Part shown: positions 58,662-60,181 of the stretch, in pieces
How positions within the stretch are numbered: the stretch's first letter is position 1
Layout of the letters: each line of letters begins with the position of its first letter
DNA from: Verrucomicrobiales bacterium
GTDB lineage: Bacteria; Verrucomicrobiota; Verrucomicrobiia; Verrucomicrobiales; DEV007
Assembly: GCA_016795385.1 (NCBI GenBank)
Contig: JAEUHI010000090.1
Coordinates: 1 to 60,181 of the forward strand
Direction: 5' to 3'
DNA length: 60,181 bases
Program-made: the position numbers and the translations under genes
The notes under the pieces: model-generated
What the model was told of the DNA's origin: nothing
What the model saw: the letters and a program-made list of their open reading frames with translations, nothing else
Database searches by the model: none

Positions 58662-60181
58662 TCAAACCGCACGGCTCAACCTCGACGAGAAAAAGATCAC
58701 GGTGATCCCTAACAAAACCACCGCCACTACTACCCGCCACCAGGCCAGCCGCGCCTGCGGCGCGTAGCCGAGCTCGAGATTCAGCGGCGCGTTCTCGGCG
58801 ACTTGGAGAGGACGCTCGAAGCGGTAGACCAAACCTTCCGACGGCAGGACCAATCCCATCGGCCGTGCGAGGGACTCGGTGCCCTGCTGTTGGCGCACGA
58901 TCTTGCCCGCGATGCGCTGGAGGCTCGCGTTCTCGTCGCTGCTGTTGCCCTGGAGCAGTTGCGGCAGTTCTTCGGGACGGAAATTCACGTCGCCTTCGTT
59001 GAGGACGCGGTTCACCGCCGCGCCTTGCTTGAGCTGGTCGTTCACGACGGAGTCGCCTCCGCCCGTTTCATGATCGAGGACGAGACGCTGCCGCCGCGTG
59101 TTGAGTCCGACGACGGCCTGCTGGGTGCGCAGGTTTTCGAGCTGCACCCGCGCATCCTCGTTCGAGGCCGCGTCGATCGAGAACCCGTTCGCGACAATGC
59201 TGAGGGCCTGGCGCGCCCGGGTCTGGTCGCCGCTCTGGATCAACGCGCTGGCCTGGTCGAGCAGGGCGGTGGCACGGCGATTCTGGTCGGCGCGCTGAGC
59301 CTGCGACTCGGCGAGATACCGTTCGCGGTCGAACAGGCCGCGCTGCTCGATCGCACGGGGCTCGAGGTCGCCCTCGTCATGGGTCAGTTCCATCCCCGGA
59401 GGCAGGACCACGTCCCAGACGAGATTCTCCATCGGCACCCCGAGCGAAGGACTCGCGAGATCGACGCGGCCGGGTTTTGCCCCCGAGACGGAAGCGGGCA
59501 CGACGTAGGCGAAACTCACCTGGGCGCTGCGGTCATCGGTGCCGGGCAAAATGAAGAACTGCCACGCATCCCCTTCGCGAACGAAGTGGACGCTCTCGCC
59601 GTTCACGAAGAGATGGAAGAGCTCGCCGCCCTTCGGCAATCCGACGGTGAGACTGCCGCGCTGCACGACCTCGACGGTGAGATCGACGGAGGTGAGTTCG
59701 TCGCCCGCCGGCGAAAGCAAGGTCGTGACACGGCCTCCGGCGACGCGCAATTTCAACGCCTCCGCGAGGGAGTGCCGTTTTGCCTCGATCACCGCCGGCT
59801 CCTCCGGCGTCGCGGCGCGCAGGGTGATCGCGGGAGCGGAGCGATCTCCGGCCGCCTCGCGCAGGGGCGAGGGAACGGCGCTCCACTCGGTGTTCTGCCA
59901 GCCAGCGGGAAGGACACCGGTGGAAAGCTCGAGGCGTCCCGCCGAACGCACCGCGAAGAAGTAGGCGGGTTGGCGCACCGCCGGAAACCCGGCCGGCGTG
60001 AGCGACTCGGCACCGCCCTCGCGTTCGCCGCGGCGCTCGTATTCGATCGAGACGCGCGCCTCGCCGATGAGGCGGCGCTGGAAGCGGATGTCCCATTCAT
60101 CGGAGTCCGGAGCCACCCTGACCAAATCCCCAACGCCCGGTCCGCTCGCACGCAGCGTCTTCGCCTCCTCCTCGCCGAGAC
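58662..60181 (-). CDS. Membrane-anchored protein of unknown function, 5' end beyond the window
   Basis: The frame is open to the right window edge, so the start is missing; about 505 residues are visible. The C-terminus is a membrane anchor (WWRVVVAVVLLGITVIFF) with a short basic tail (SSRLSRAV). Before it lies a beta-rich part and a helical region (AQRADQNRRATALLDQASALIQSGDQTRARQAL). I recognise no family. The topology suggests a large extracytoplasmic protein held by a C-terminal anchor. A TTTGTYAGG copy is at 58708-58716. Confidence 0.65.
   Translation of the reverse strand, partial: LGEEEAKTLRASGPGVGDLVRVAPDSDEWDIRFQRRLIGEARVSIEYERRGEREGGAESLTPAGFPAVRQPAYFFAVRSAGRLELSTGVLPAGWQNTEWSAVPSPLREAAGDRSAPAITLRAATPEEPAVIEAKRHSLAEALKLRVAGGRVTTLLSPAGDELTSVDLTVEVVQRGSLTVGLPKGGELFHLFVNGESVHFVREGDAWQFFILPGTDDRSAQVSFAYVVPASVSGAKPGRVDLASPSLGVPMENLVWDVVLPPGMELTHDEGDLEPRAIEQRGLFDRERYLAESQAQRADQNRRATALLDQASALIQSGDQTRARQALSIVANGFSIDAASNEDARVQLENLRTQQAVVGLNTRRQRLVLDHETGGGDSVVNDQLKQGAAVNRVLNEGDVNFRPEELPQLLQGNSSDENASLQRIAGKIVRQQQGTESLARPMGLVLPSEGLVYRFERPLQVAENAPLNLELGYAPQARLAWWRVVVAVVLLGITVIFFSSRLSRAV

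Overview
The window looks like chromosomal DNA of a GC-rich, Gram-negative heterotroph, most probably a member of Verrucomicrobiota (Verrucomicrobiales-like). This is inferred from gene content: secreted sulfatases, an MBOAT/AlgJ-like exopolysaccharide acetylation pair, an U32 peptidase with a long C-terminal part, many secreted proteins of unknown function, an ExbD protein, and starts that mostly lack a Shine-Dalgarno sequence. No rRNA, tRNA, CRISPR array, transposase or integrase was found.

Layout. 0-5 kb: exbD, thiE, a PfkB sugar kinase, a GYF_2/DUF4190 membrane protein, a TVP38/VTT membrane protein and a fused MobA-FdhD gene. 5-11 kb: a sulfatase with a HEAT-like tail, the AlgJ-like/MBOAT pair and a Fic protein. 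11-22.7 kb: housekeeping genes (pyrD, nadE, LysR regulator, DUF1460 amidase-like protein, PhoH, two secreted unknowns, surE, psd, asd, farnesyl diphosphate synthase) and a 36-residue cysteine-rich lipoprotein with a strong terminator. 22.7-29.7 kb: three toxin-antitoxin pairs between a CDF transporter, a SMUG1-like glycosylase, panE, a purine nucleoside phosphorylase and an MHS-type MFS transporter. 29.7-37 kb: thiolase, Uma2 endonuclease, CoA transferase and SDR (acetoacetyl-CoA metabolism), then a second sulfatase and a BNR/sialidase-like protein. 37-45 kb: alanine-glyoxylate aminotransferase, a DUF2262 gene of lower GC, trpF, a sulfite dehydrogenase with its cytochrome c, and the U32 peptidase. 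45-54 kb: an AbrB/PIN pair, then four consecutive paralogous secreted repeat proteins of 653-663 residues. 54-60 kb: fhs, rdgB, tyrS, an ACT-domain protein, a REP-like hairpin cluster, and a membrane-anchored protein cut by the window end.

Most interesting points. (1) The four-gene array is a tandem duplication of a two-gene module with a period of about 3.98 kb. It is bracketed by 68-bp direct repeats made of the leader and first codons of fhs, as if the array had been inserted at the fhs start. (2) The nonamer TTTGTYAGG occurs 13 times on the two strands, 12 of them inside genes and often through otherwise rare codons; base composition predicts fewer than one. It is absent from the array. 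(3) Two inverted three-hairpin REP-like units form a cluster at 58.4-58.6 kb. (4) Promoters of two toxin-antitoxin operons are placed so that transcription would begin at or next to the start codon, one with a perfect palindrome filling the promoter spacer. (5) MobA and FdhD are fused in one polypeptide.
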